Shown here piece after piece: positions 56,016 to 64,000 of a DNA stretch of 64,000 bases. This DNA comes from JAICQM01 sp963781555 (lineage in GTDB: Bacteria > Chloroflexota > Limnocylindria > QHBO01): positions 124,001-188,000 of the forward strand of contig CAWAGB010000008.1 in the NCBI GenBank assembly GCA_963781555.1, read 5' to 3'. The number at the start of each line of letters is the position of its first letter. The stretch's first letter is position 1. Both the position numbers and the translations under genes were made by a program. Under the pieces are notes generated by a model. It had not been told where the DNA came from and did not search any database. It saw only the letters and a list, made by a program, of their open reading frames with translations.

Positions 56016-57115
56016 TGCTCCTCCTCCTTGGATGAACCGATGCGTCCTGGCAGGTGGAGGAGGATTCGTGTCCCCTCCCCCTGGCGTGACTCGATCTGCA
56101 GTGCTGAGCCCATCAGCTCGGCGCGCTCGCGCATGAACTGGAGCCCGAAGTTGCGGGTCTTCCCGCTGGCCAGCCGCATGACGTCGAATCCGCGGCCGTT
56201 ATCAATGATGGTGAGGTGATCGCCGTCGATGGCGATCGCGACCTCGGTGGCGGCGGCGTGCTTGCGCACGTTCTGCAGCGCCTCCTGGATGATGCGCAGG
56301 ACCGATGTCTTGGCCCCGGGGCTGAGGTGCTCATCGACCGCGTCGACAGAGGCGGCGACGGAGACGGAGATGCCGTTGCGCATCTCGAACTCGTCGGCTG
56401 CGGTGCGGATGCCCTGGGCGAGTCCCATGTCGACCGCCGGCGGGCGCAGGGTGGCGATGAAGTTGCGGACCTCATCGAGGCCGTCGCGCAGCATGTTGCG
56501 CAGGAACGCGAGCTCGGAACGCGCGACCGGTGGGTCCGACTCCAGCACGCGGTCGACGTACTCGACCTGGAAGATGGCGTTGGTGAGCACCTGGGCCGGG
56601 CCATCGTGGACGTCCTCGGCCAGGCGCTGCCGCTCCGCCTCCTGTGCGGCGATGACACGCAGGGTCTGGGCGGCGGGCGAGGAGTCGGCCTCCGAGAGTG
56701 AAGGCTCCGGAGCGGATGGGTCCGTGCTGTCGAGGTAGGCGACCAGCAGCTCGAGGCCGCGGGCCGCGGTGTCGAGGCGCTTCAGGCGGGCCTGGTAGGT
56801 GACGAGCTCGCGGCCCATGCGGTCGTGCTCGACGCGCAGGGCGTCACGGGATCCGCCCACCGTGCTGCCGCCGGCGCGCTGCTCCTGGCGGGCACGCAGC
56901 GCCATCCAGTCCTCGAGGCGGCGGCGGTACTGCTCGCGGAAGCGCTCGGCCTTCTCGCGGGTGCGCAGGACCTCGCGGCGGACGCTCTCCGTTGCCTCGG
57001 CGTAGGTCCGTTCGAAGGTCTGCGCGGTGGGTTCGCTCTGCGCGGTGGACACGGTCTCGACGGTGGCTCCAGTAGGTGGTACGGGGTCCGGACCAGTACC
57101 GGACGACGTCCGCAT
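56012..57115 (-). CDS. DegS/NarX-type soluble histidine kinase
   Basis: 367 residues. No membrane helix; long N-terminal coiled coil (about 40-130), HisKA_3 dimerisation (RQRLAEDVHDGPAQVLTNA, phospho-His in VHDGP), ATPase domain (IIQEALQNVRKHAAA; DNGRGFD; GLQFMRERAELMG). ATG 57115 may be too early: a GTG at 57052 would leave room for a promoter at the TTGACC at about 57137-57142. Confidence 0.92.
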   Translation of the reverse strand: MRTSSGTGPDPVPPTGATVETVSTAQSEPTAQTFERTYAEATESVRREVLRTREKAERFREQYRRRLEDWMALRARQEQRAGGSTVGGSRDALRVEHDRMGRELVTYQARLKRLDTAARGLELLVAYLDSTDPSAPEPSLSEADSSPAAQTLRVIAAQEAERQRLAEDVHDGPAQVLTNAIFQVEYVDRVLESDPPVARSELAFLRNMLRDGLDEVRNFIATLRPPAVDMGLAQGIRTAADEFEMRNGISVSVAASVDAVDEHLSPGAKTSVLRIIQEALQNVRKHAAATEVAIAIDGDHLTIIDNGRGFDVMRLASGKTRNFGLQFMRERAELMGSALQIESRQGEGTRILLHLPGRIGSSKEEEQ

Positions 57116-57134
57116 GCTGTCGGCGCACTGTGCG

Positions 57135-57153
57135 TGCGGTCAACAGTACCTTG
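57135..57153. promoter_or_regulatory. TGCGGTCAAC and GTACCTTG motifs side by side
   Basis: TGCGGTCAAC (57135-57144) and GTACCTTG (57146-57153) are separated by one base, upstream of the DegS-type kinase. Confidence 0.45.
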
Positions 57154-57166
57154 GCTGCCGGAAGTA

Positions 57167-58695
57167 CTACCGAGCCCCCGTGTCACGCTCCCAGACGGCG
57201 GCCACGGCGTCCTCGTGGACGCGGTGCCAGCCGTTCCGGTCCAGCCATTCGGCGAACGGCGAGCCCGGCCAGAAGACGACGGCGTCGATGCCCGCGCGGT
57301 CGAGGAGGGGGGCAGGGTCCTCCTCGAGCGTGATCGCATTCGCGTACTCGCGAATGGGGGCGTCGCCGTAGATGTCCGACCGACCATCGATGTACACCAG
57401 GCTTTCCGGCAGCTCTCGACCGAGGTAGCCGCCCCAGGCATAGACGTTGAACACCCGGCGTCCGGGTGCAGGGTGATCGCCCAGCCAGATCGCAGACTCC
57501 ACCGGCATCGCTTCGGAGATGGCCGAGGCCTGTACATCCGGCGTGACCCGGGCGAGCGCGATGACCAGCCCGATCGTGGCGACGATCGCGGCCAGTGCCA
57601 GGTTGACGCGCCCCGCCGATCGCGACGGGATGCGTTCCATTCGCCCAACCGTCCTGGCCGCGGCGGCCAGCGCCGGGCGGGTCGCGAGCCACGGGCCAAG
57701 GTGCACCGCGGCGATGAGGCAGCACACCGGGCCGGCGAGCAGCGCGAATCGGACCGCGGTCAGGGACATCGCGGCGAGGCCCGATGAGCCACAGCGCGTC
57801 AGCTGAGCGGAATGGTGCGCCTGGCGACCACCAGGGTCGGCACCACGGCGAGGAGGACCAGCACGAGGATCATCTGGCCCGGGAAACGAGGTCAGGTCGG
57901 GCCGGGACCACTCGAAGATGAAGTCGCGGTGCGCGCCGATCGATGCGGTCGCGAACGGATAGCCGTACATCGCGAGGCCGTTCGGGTTGACGACGACCGC
58001 GAGGAGGGAAGCCACGCCGGCGGCGGCCAACCCGAGCGTCTGCCGGGCGGTAAGCGGCGCCCGCCGGAGCTCCCGCCCGACCGCGCGGTCGACCGCTTCG
58101 CCGACGACCACCGCACCGATGAGCGCCAGCAGGAGCGGCCACCCTGCGTGGAGGTTGACCCACGCGACCGAGATGACCGGGAGGCTCACCAGCCACCGTG
58201 CCCGTCGGTCGGCGAGGTAGGCCCACAGGACCCAGACGGTGAGCGCCGTCATGAGGAGATCCACCGTCTGGACCCGCACGCCCACGATCGGTCCCGCGAC
58301 GATCAGCCCCAGGGTCAGCCACGCGGCGCGGGCAAGCCAGCCGGCGCGGCACGGCGTCGCGGAGGCCGGCGGCACGCCACAGGATCCAGAAGGCCAGGCC
58401 AACGAGCAGGGCGAAGGCAATCGAGAGAAGGGTCGGTCCCCACTGGCCGCCGACGCGCATCAGCCACCGCCATGGCGGTGTTGGTGAGCCAGTCCTGGCT
58501 GATCCAGCGCATGCCCTGTCCGGCGATGGTCCACGAGTCGGTGCCGGGCACGCGCCCCGTCGCGAGGACCGCCTCGCCGGCGCGCAGGTGCCACCACACG
58601 TCGCCATCGAGGAGGGGGATGGCGGAGCGCGGGATGGCGACCGCGGCGATGAAGGCCACGCCGGCGACCGCCCCGAGAGAGAGTCGGCTCGTCAC
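57167..58695 (-). CDS. Multi-pass membrane protein, paralogue of the 58785 gene (about five frameshifts)
   Basis: About 507 residues after correction. N-terminus LLDGDVWWHLRAGEAVLATGRVP; around nine membrane helices; C-terminal soluble part with AWGGYLGRELPESLVYIDGRSDIYG. The D-x-WWH motif near a first lumenal loop is like GT-C glycosyltransferases, but I do not recognise a named family. Indels near 58475, 58366, 57880 and two at about 57790-57812. GTG start at 58695. Confidence 0.7.
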
Positions 58696-58735
58696 GATTG
58701 GCAGGGTACCGTCGCGGCCCGCCCCCCTGTCGTCG

Positions 58736-58744
58736 GTACCTTCG
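58736..58744. promoter_or_regulatory. GTACCTTCG motif between divergent paralogues
   Basis: Fifth GTACCTT copy, in the 89-bp gap between the two membrane protein genes. Confidence 0.35.
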
Positions 58745-58771
58745 GACGGTATTCGTGCCATGGGCACCCTC

Positions 58772-58777
58772 TAGACT
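58772..58777 (+). promoter_or_regulatory. -10 element (TAGACT), leaderless type
   Basis: 7 bases before the ATG at 58785. Confidence 0.45.
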
Positions 58778-58784
58778 GCGGCCG

Positions 58785-60225
58785 ATGCGCATTGCCCGGC
58801 TCCTGCCGTCCCCGACAGCAATCCTGGTGGCAGCTGCCGGCCTGACCTTGCTGGCCGTCACCCTGGGCCGCGGCATCTCGGATCCGGACTACTTCTGGCA
58901 CATCACCGTCGGCCAGCGGATCCTCGATGCCGGCATCCCGAGCACGGACCCCTACTCGTTCACGTGGGCCGGCCAGCCGTGGACCCCGCACGAATGGCTG
59001 GGCGAGGTGCTGATGGTCGTCCTGCAGAACGCGTTCGGTTCCGGTGGGGCCCTGTTGGCGTTCGGCCTGGTGGGCATCGCCACGCTCGGGTGCGTGGCCT
59101 GGCTGCTGGCGCGGCGCGGCGCGAGAACGCTGGCCATCGCCGCCCCGCTCGTCCTCGCGACGGGCATCCTGGCGCCGTTCCTCACGATCCGGCCGCAGGC
59201 CATATCGTGGCTTCTGATCGCCCTCCTGCTCGTATGGCTCGAGGCGCTGCGTCCCGACCGCCATCGGCTCGCGCTCGGGCTTCCCGTCCTCTTCGGGGTG
59301 TGGGCCAACATCCACGGCCTCTGGGTGGTCGGACTGGGCGTGCTGGCGGTCTACACCGTGTTCACGCTGGCCGGCGGGACGCCGATGAGCGTCGCGCGGG
59401 GCCGGATGCTGGTCGTGGCCGCACTGTCGGCGCTGGCGACCATGCTCACTCCGGCGGGACCGGCGGGCATCCTCTACCCGCTGCGCTACATCGACGCGGG
59501 CGACTGGGGGCTCGCCAACATCCAGGAATGGCAGTCGCCCAATTTCCACAATCCGGCCCACTGGGCCTTCCTCCTGCTCATCCTGGCCCTGATCGCCAAC
59601 GGCGGGCGCCGCGCACCGGCGTGGATGGTGGCGCTGTCATGGATCGGGGTGGCCGCCGGCCTGGTGAGCCTCCGCAACATCCCCATCGCAGCCGTGCTCG
59701 CCGCACCCACGCTGGGAATCGGGCTGGAGTCGCGCTTCGCGGGACCGCCGCGCGAGCGGCAACGGCAGATCGCGATCGCGCGCCGCGGCATGGAGATCGC
59801 CGTCGCGCTGGTCGTGGTCGTGGTGGCCTTCGCCGTGACCGCGGGCGGCGCGGCGACGATCCGCGACAGCGACTATCCGGCGGCAGGCGTTGACGCGCTG
59901 CTCGCCCACGCACCGGACGCGCAGGTGCTCGCGGAGTACGGGTGGGGCGGCTACGTGATCAGCCGGATCTCGCAGACCGGCGGCCTCGTGTTCGTGGACG
60001 GCCGCAACGACATGTACGACCAGGCAGATCCTCGAGGACTACTCGACCGTTCGCGGCGCCGACCCCGGGTGGCCGGACATCGTGGAGCGCTACGGCGTCG
60101 AGGCGATCCTGGTCGCGCCGAGCGCGGCGATCACCAAGGGGCCGGCGCTGGACGAGGGGTGGTGCGAGCGCTACCGGGACGACCAGCAGGTGCTCCTGCT
60201 GCGGTGCGAGGCGGGAGCGGGCTAG
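58785..60225 (+). CDS. Multi-pass membrane protein (one frameshift)
   Basis: 479 residues after removing one G near 60026. Motif DPDYFWHITVGQRILDAGIP in the first loop, DPYSFTWAGQPWTPHEWLGE, about ten membrane helices and a C-terminal soluble part with YGWGGYVI and FVDGRNDMYD. Clear paralogue of the divergent gene at 57167-58695. Possibly a polyprenyl-linked sugar transferase (GT-C-like). Stops overlap the DUF362 gene by four bases. Confidence 0.75.
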
Positions 60226-61327
60226 GCCCCCGGATCCGGACGATCGTCGACGTTCGGGGCGCTGGTCCCGAGGCGCAGCCCGGCGAACTCGGGCATCAGC
60301 GCGAAGGGGACGGCGAGCCGCTCGGGATCCTCGCCGCGCTGGTCGATCAGCTCCGGGTGGAGCTGGCCCGAGGAAGCGTCCCGCATCGGAGAGGTAGCTC
60401 ACCCGTTCGGGATCGATCTGCATGATCCGGGCGGCAGTGCTGTCGACGGCGACCGGATCCGTGCCAACGATGATGACGCCCGCGTCGACCGGGTCGCCCT
60501 GGATCGGTCCGTTGCCCTGCATGCCCACGATGCCGTCGACGATCGGCAAGTCCCGGCCGCACCGCCGCGGCGACGTCGAGGATCGAGCCCTGCAGGCCCG
60601 CCCAGTGCAGCACGTTCTTGGGCCAGCCGTAGATGCGGCCGGGCACCATGCCGAAGCAGTTCTTCAGGGAGAGCGTCACGCCGCCCCAATGGTGGGTCTT
60701 GAGCTTCGGCATCGAGACGACGAGGTCCGCGTCCAGCACCGGTGTCGGGAGCCACAGCTCGCCGAGCTGTGTCCACGCGGTGTCCAGCGCAACCCGGCGG
60801 ACGGGGGCGGTGTTCAGGTCGACGAAGGGGGCGTCGACGTCCCGCAGCAGGTCCAGCAGGCCGCTCTGCTGGGCGATGTACTGCGTATCGCGGCGATGCC
60901 CGGATCCCTCTCCCACGGTGACCGATGCCGCCCCCAGGCGCCGCATGGCGGCGACCGTCGCGACCACGAGGCGCGGATCGGTGTTGATGGCGGCATCCGG
61001 GTCGAACTCGACGATGTTCGGCTTCAGCAGCACGCGCTTGTGCTCCAGGTCCACGTTCAGCAGCCGCAGCGCATCCCAGACGACCCCCTCGAGGTCGCCC
61101 GTGTAGCGCGGTGCCTGCAGCACGGCCACGGTGCTGCGGCCGGGTGGGGCGAACCGCGCCGCGTTCCACGGCGAGGGCCGCTGCTGCACCAGGTAGCCCG
61201 CGATACCGATGCCGGCGGCGCCGGCTGCCAGCGTCAGCTGCGCGCCGCGAATAAGCACGCGACGTCGAGACATGCGGTGGCGCAGGATGCGCTCGACCGC
61301 GTCCCCGGGACCGTCACCGTGGGTCAT
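60222..61327 (-). CDS. Tat-exported DUF362 protein (two frameshifts)
   Basis: 367 residues after correction. Twin-arginine signal SRRRVLIRG plus hydrophobic helix at about 19-48. DUF362 body: VLLKPNIVEFDP, VGEGSGHRR, DADLVVSMPKLKTHHWGG and SLKNCFGMVPGRIYG; C-terminal GTDPVAVDSTAARIM. Extra bases near 60551 and 60379. No ferredoxin domain. Function unknown; the family includes redox-type proteins. ATGA overlap with the next gene upstream. Confidence 0.8.
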
Positions 61328-62178
61328 GGCGCGACCTGCAGCTGCCGCCAGCCGTCGCCGAGAGCGAGCACCGTCCAGCTCAGTGCGACGACGTCGCCGA
61401 GCAGGCCGGTGGTCTCCACGAGCCGAGACAGCTCTGCCGGAAGGGTGCCTACCGCGCGGCCGCAAAGGCGCAGCGCGACCACGGACATCGCCCATCCCAG
61501 GCCGCCCGGCTCATCGGCCCAGAGGCGATGGACCGTGGCCACGCCGCGGTCCCGCAGGGCGTCGTCGCGATCGTGCAGTGCCAGGAGCGCCGACGCGGTC
61601 GTCTGGAGCGACGGCGGCAGGTCGACCTCGAGGACGCGGCGGTTGCCGTAGTTCCATCCACCATCGGTGCATTCCCGATCCGCCAGCACCGCCAGCCCAT
61701 CGGCGATCTCGGCGGTGGCGGAGGGCCGCAGAAGCTTGAGGGCCAGGGTGGCGCGGGCCGTCGGCTCGACCCAGCCGAACGTCGTGGGCGTCCAACCCCA
61801 CCCGCGTGTCGCCGTGTCGTGCGGCACCCGATCGTCTGCCCCCGCCTGCACCGCGCGGTGGGCGACCAGGTGATCCAGGGCGCGCTCCCTTGCGGTGTCG
61901 GTGCTGGCGAGCGCGCCGAGCGCCGTGGCGGAGTCGTTGCCCACGCTCTCCGGCCCGACGAGCCAGCCGCCGTCCTCCCGTTGGTGCTCGACCAGCCACG
62001 CCCGAGCATCCGCGTCGTCCAGCGCCAGGGCTGCCATGGCCGTCGGCTCGGGCTCGGAGCCCGCGTCCTCGGAGGGACCGAAGCCGCCGTCGGGCTGGCG
62101 CAGCTCGTTCAGCATCCGCGCGACTTCAGATGCGCTGGGCATGTGCCACTCGCGCGGTGTCCATTGAAGACGGCGCAT
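61324..62178 (-). CDS. Prenyltransferase / squalene-cyclase repeat protein
   Basis: 284 residues with QW-like motifs: QPDGGFGPSED, REDGGWLVG, TDGGWNYGNRRV. This is the alpha-alpha barrel of squalene-hopene cyclase/prenyltransferase beta proteins, but it has half the usual cyclase length and no DxDD motif seen, so probably not a hopene cyclase. Start uncertain (62178 or 62142). Overlaps the upstream gene by about 50 bp. Confidence 0.78.
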   Translation of the reverse strand: MRRLQWTPREWHMPSASEVARMLNELRQPDGGFGPSEDAGSEPEPTAMAALALDDADARAWLVEHQREDGGWLVGPESVGNDSATALGALASTDTARERALDHLVAHRAVQAGADDRVPHDTATRGWGWTPTTFGWVEPTARATLALKLLRPSATAEIADGLAVLADRECTDGGWNYGNRRVLEVDLPPSLQTTASALLALHDRDDALRDRGVATVHRLWADEPGGLGWAMSVVALRLCGRAVGTLPAELSRLVETTGLLGDVVALSWTVLALGDGWRQLQVAP

Positions 62179-63040
62179 CCGCCGCCCGCCTCGCATACGC
62201 CGCCACGGTCGCGATGAGCCCCGGCAGGACGAAGGCGAGGTACGCGGTCGAGACCCTGGGCGGGACGAGGAACATCGCGATGCCGGCGGCGGCGAACACC
62301 AACGGCGAGCGACGGAGCGCCAGCCATCCCACGACGCCGAGCGATCCGAGGGCAAGCACCGCCCAGAGCGCCGGGCTCGCTGCGTAGATCGACAGGAGCC
62401 CGGTCCCCGGGCTCGTCACGTAGTTCGACAGGTCGAACGCGAGCATCGGCGCGAAGAGAAGGGCCGTCGTCCCGAGCGCAATCACGGCCTGGCGCCAGCG
62501 GCCATTCGCGAGCCAGCCCGCGACGAAGAGGATCGGCGCCAGCTTCATGGACGCGGCCACCCCGACCCACACGCCGGCAGCGGGGCGAAGGATCGTCCAC
62601 GACAGGAGCGCGACCACCAGCGGATGGGCGTTGCCGAACATGGCGGTCTCGGCCAGCAGCGCGACCATCAGCGCCGCCAGGACGGTGGCGGACCGGCCGC
62701 CAAGACGCATCACCGGAATCCCGGCGGCGAACGCGCACGCCAGCATCGCCAGCGACCAGGCGTGCGTGGCAACGTCGACCGGAAGCAGCGTCATCGGGAG
62801 CCAGGCGACCGCGAACCAGGGTGCGTACCGGAAGACCTCGTGCGCCTCTGGATTCACCGCCGGGTACAGCGCCGCCCCGTCGCGCAGGCGTTCGGCGGCG
62901 AGGTAGTAGGCGCGCGCGTCCGCCGGGTTCCAGGCGAGGAACCACGAGGTGATGGTGTATGCCAGCCAGCCGAGCGCGATGCCGGTGGCGACGAAACGCG
63001 CAATGCGCCGGGTGCGAGCCACGACGCCACGGTAGCGCAT
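62126..63040 (-). CDS. GT87-like (DUF2029) membrane glycosyltransferase
   Basis: 304 residues, about eight membrane helices. ADARAYYLAAERLRDGAALYP (acidic catalytic region) and the EVFRYAPWFAVAWLP motif are typical of GT-C family 87 (polyprenol-phosphate-mannose-type mannosyltransferases). ATG 63040. Confidence 0.78.
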   Translation of the reverse strand: MRYRGVVARTRRIARFVATGIALGWLAYTITSWFLAWNPADARAYYLAAERLRDGAALYPAVNPEAHEVFRYAPWFAVAWLPMTLLPVDVATHAWSLAMLACAFAAGIPVMRLGGRSATVLAALMVALLAETAMFGNAHPLVVALLSWTILRPAAGVWVGVAASMKLAPILFVAGWLANGRWRQAVIALGTTALLFAPMLAFDLSNYVTSPGTGLLSIYAASPALWAVLALGSLGVVGWLALRRSPLVFAAAGIAMFLVPPRVSTAYLAFVLPGLIATVAAYARRAADAPSSMDTARVAHAQRI

Positions 63041-63101
63041 CCGTGCCTTCGGGCCGGTCGCCCGGTCGGGCCATGACCATCGTGCCGCCCCCAATGGCCG
63101 G

Positions 63102-63107
63102 TAGCGT
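63102..63107 (+). promoter_or_regulatory. -10 element (TAGCGT), leaderless type
   Basis: 6 bases before ATG 63114. Confidence 0.4.
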
Positions 63108-63113
63108 GCCACC

Positions 63114-63914
63114 ATGCCGGCGATGCCACGCCTCTCGTTGCTTCGCCTCCCGGTCATTGCATTGTGCGTTGGTCTTGGGCTTGCCTTCGGGTGGTGGGCG
63201 GTGACGAGCATGAGCCAGCCGGATGTGGCCGCCTATGACGCCGCTGCGGGACGCCTGCGCGCCGGGGAGCCGCTCTATTCGCCCGGCAGCATGAATGTCG
63301 CGGAGGTGTACCGCTACGCCCCGTGGTTCGCCGCCCTGTGGGGGGTCATCGGCAGCCGTCCGCTCCTCCTGGTCGCGTCAGTCCTCTCCGTCATCTACGT
63401 CGCGTGGCGCACGCGCGGCGGCTGGCCGGTCAACGTCCTGCTGATCGGGTGCCTGCTTGGAAGCGTTTCGGATGGCAACGTCCAGCCGCTCCTGGTGGCG
63501 AGCCTGATCTGGGCACGCGACCGCTGGACGGGTCCGGTGTGGATCGCCATCGCGGCCAGCATCAAGGGGGTGCCCGCGGCGTTCGCCCTCGTACATCTGG
63601 GGCGTCGCGAGTGGCGACGCTTCGCGCTCTTCGCCGCCGTCTCGGCACTTGCCCTGGCCCCCATGCTCGCGTTTGACCTGTCGGCGTACCCGACCGATGC
63701 CGGATCGCGAACCATCCTCTGGGGCTCGCCGCTCTACCTCCCCGCCGTCGTCGCCGGGGTCATCGCGACCGTCGGGTTGGCGCGTACGCGGTACGCGTGG
63801 CTGGCAGCCGCGACCCTGGCGGTGATTGCCATGCCGCGCTTCTGGCTCTACGACCTCTCGTGGCTGCTGGTTCCGCTGGCGCTTGACGACGGCGACACTT
63901 CGAGAGCCGCCTGA
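63114..63914 (+). CDS. GT87-like (DUF2029) membrane glycosyltransferase
   Basis: 266 residues. DVAAYDAAAGRLRAGEPLYSPG and EVYRYAPWFAALWG correspond to the same motifs in the divergent gene at 62126-63040, so the two are paralogues. Shorter C-terminus (about seven membrane helices). Confidence 0.76.
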   Translation: MPAMPRLSLLRLPVIALCVGLGLAFGWWAVTSMSQPDVAAYDAAAGRLRAGEPLYSPGSMNVAEVYRYAPWFAALWGVIGSRPLLLVASVLSVIYVAWRTRGGWPVNVLLIGCLLGSVSDGNVQPLLVASLIWARDRWTGPVWIAIAASIKGVPAAFALVHLGRREWRRFALFAAVSALALAPMLAFDLSAYPTDAGSRTILWGSPLYLPAVVAGVIATVGLARTRYAWLAAATLAVIAMPRFWLYDLSWLLVPLALDDGDTSRAA

Positions 63915-63917
63915 CCG

Positions 63918-64000
63918 ATGCATCGCCTCACCGTCCGTGACCTCGTTGCGCTCTCGGTGCTCGCCCTGGTCGCGCGCCTCCTCGCCGCGTGGCCGGTCGA
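63918..64000 (+). CDS. Start of another membrane protein, truncated by the window
   Basis: 27 codons visible, 3 bp after the previous stop: HRLTVRDLVALSVLALVARLLAAWPV, a hydrophobic N-terminal helix as in GT-C glycosyltransferases. Identity cannot be settled. Confidence 0.5.
   Translation, partial: MHRLTVRDLVALSVLALVARLLAAWPV

Noticed and set aside
61324..62178. Functional squalene-hopene cyclase
   Set aside because: Length is about half that of hopene cyclases and no DxDD catalytic motif is seen; only the QW-type repeats support the family.

Overview
This is a GC-rich bacterial chromosome segment, densely packed with housekeeping genes followed by a complete-looking type IVc (Tad/Flp) pilus locus. 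No rRNA, tRNA, CRISPR array, IS element or phage gene was seen. The order rpmE - DUF1385 - prfA - prmC - tsaC - rpiB - glyA - atpIZBEFHAGDC - murA - mreB resembles the Firmicutes arrangement. Together with the GC richness, a Flp/Tad pilus rich in TadE/TadG proteins, and bacterial PBP2/RodA, it suggests a Chloroflexota (Chloroflexi) genome, perhaps of the Limnocylindria type. That assignment is an inference from remembered gene order, not a search result.

Layout. 1-9.2 kb (minus strand): parA-parB-gyrB-DUF4287 protein-thioesterase-gyrA-cyclase/ATPase regulator, reading away from a parS site and a perfect DnaA box at 9.32-9.34 kb. 9.4-13 kb: mreD-mrdA-rodA (cell elongation). 12.9-14.1 kb: an AI-2E family permease. 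14.3-23.5 kb: a DUF2344 protein, ribosomal proteins L21/L27/L31, DUF1385, RF1 and its methylase, TsaC, RpiB, a two-subunit aconitase X enzyme, a GNAT remnant and GlyA. 23.5-30.9 kb: ATP synthase operon. 31-39.4 kb: two small unknown proteins, murA (Asp variant), an endonuclease VIII-like glycosylase, two HTH regulators, mreB, a PHP phosphoesterase, a flippase-like membrane protein and endonuclease IV. 39.4-57.1 kb (minus strand): ribosome hibernation factor; two TadE-PASTA / TadE / TadG cassettes separated by comF and a DUF192 gene; an OmpR-type two-component pair; tadC-tadB-tadA-cpaE-cpaB; the Flp pilin with its own terminator; and a NarL/DegS-type two-component pair. 57-64 kb: multi-pass membrane proteins, two of them divergent paralogues and others GT87-like, a Tat-exported DUF362 protein and a squalene-cyclase-repeat protein.

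The most unusual content is a pair of pseudopilins (TadE type) carrying C-terminal PASTA repeats with a paired-cysteine pattern. Each is followed by an ordinary TadE and a TadG-like protein. PASTA modules normally bind peptidoglycan, so these may connect the pilus to the cell wall.

About 26 single-base indels break genes that must be functional (gyrA, glyA, atpA, atpG, atpD, tadB and others). In each case the full protein is recovered by adding or removing a base, often in a short G or C run. I annotate these as whole genes with probable sequence errors rather than as pseudogenes.
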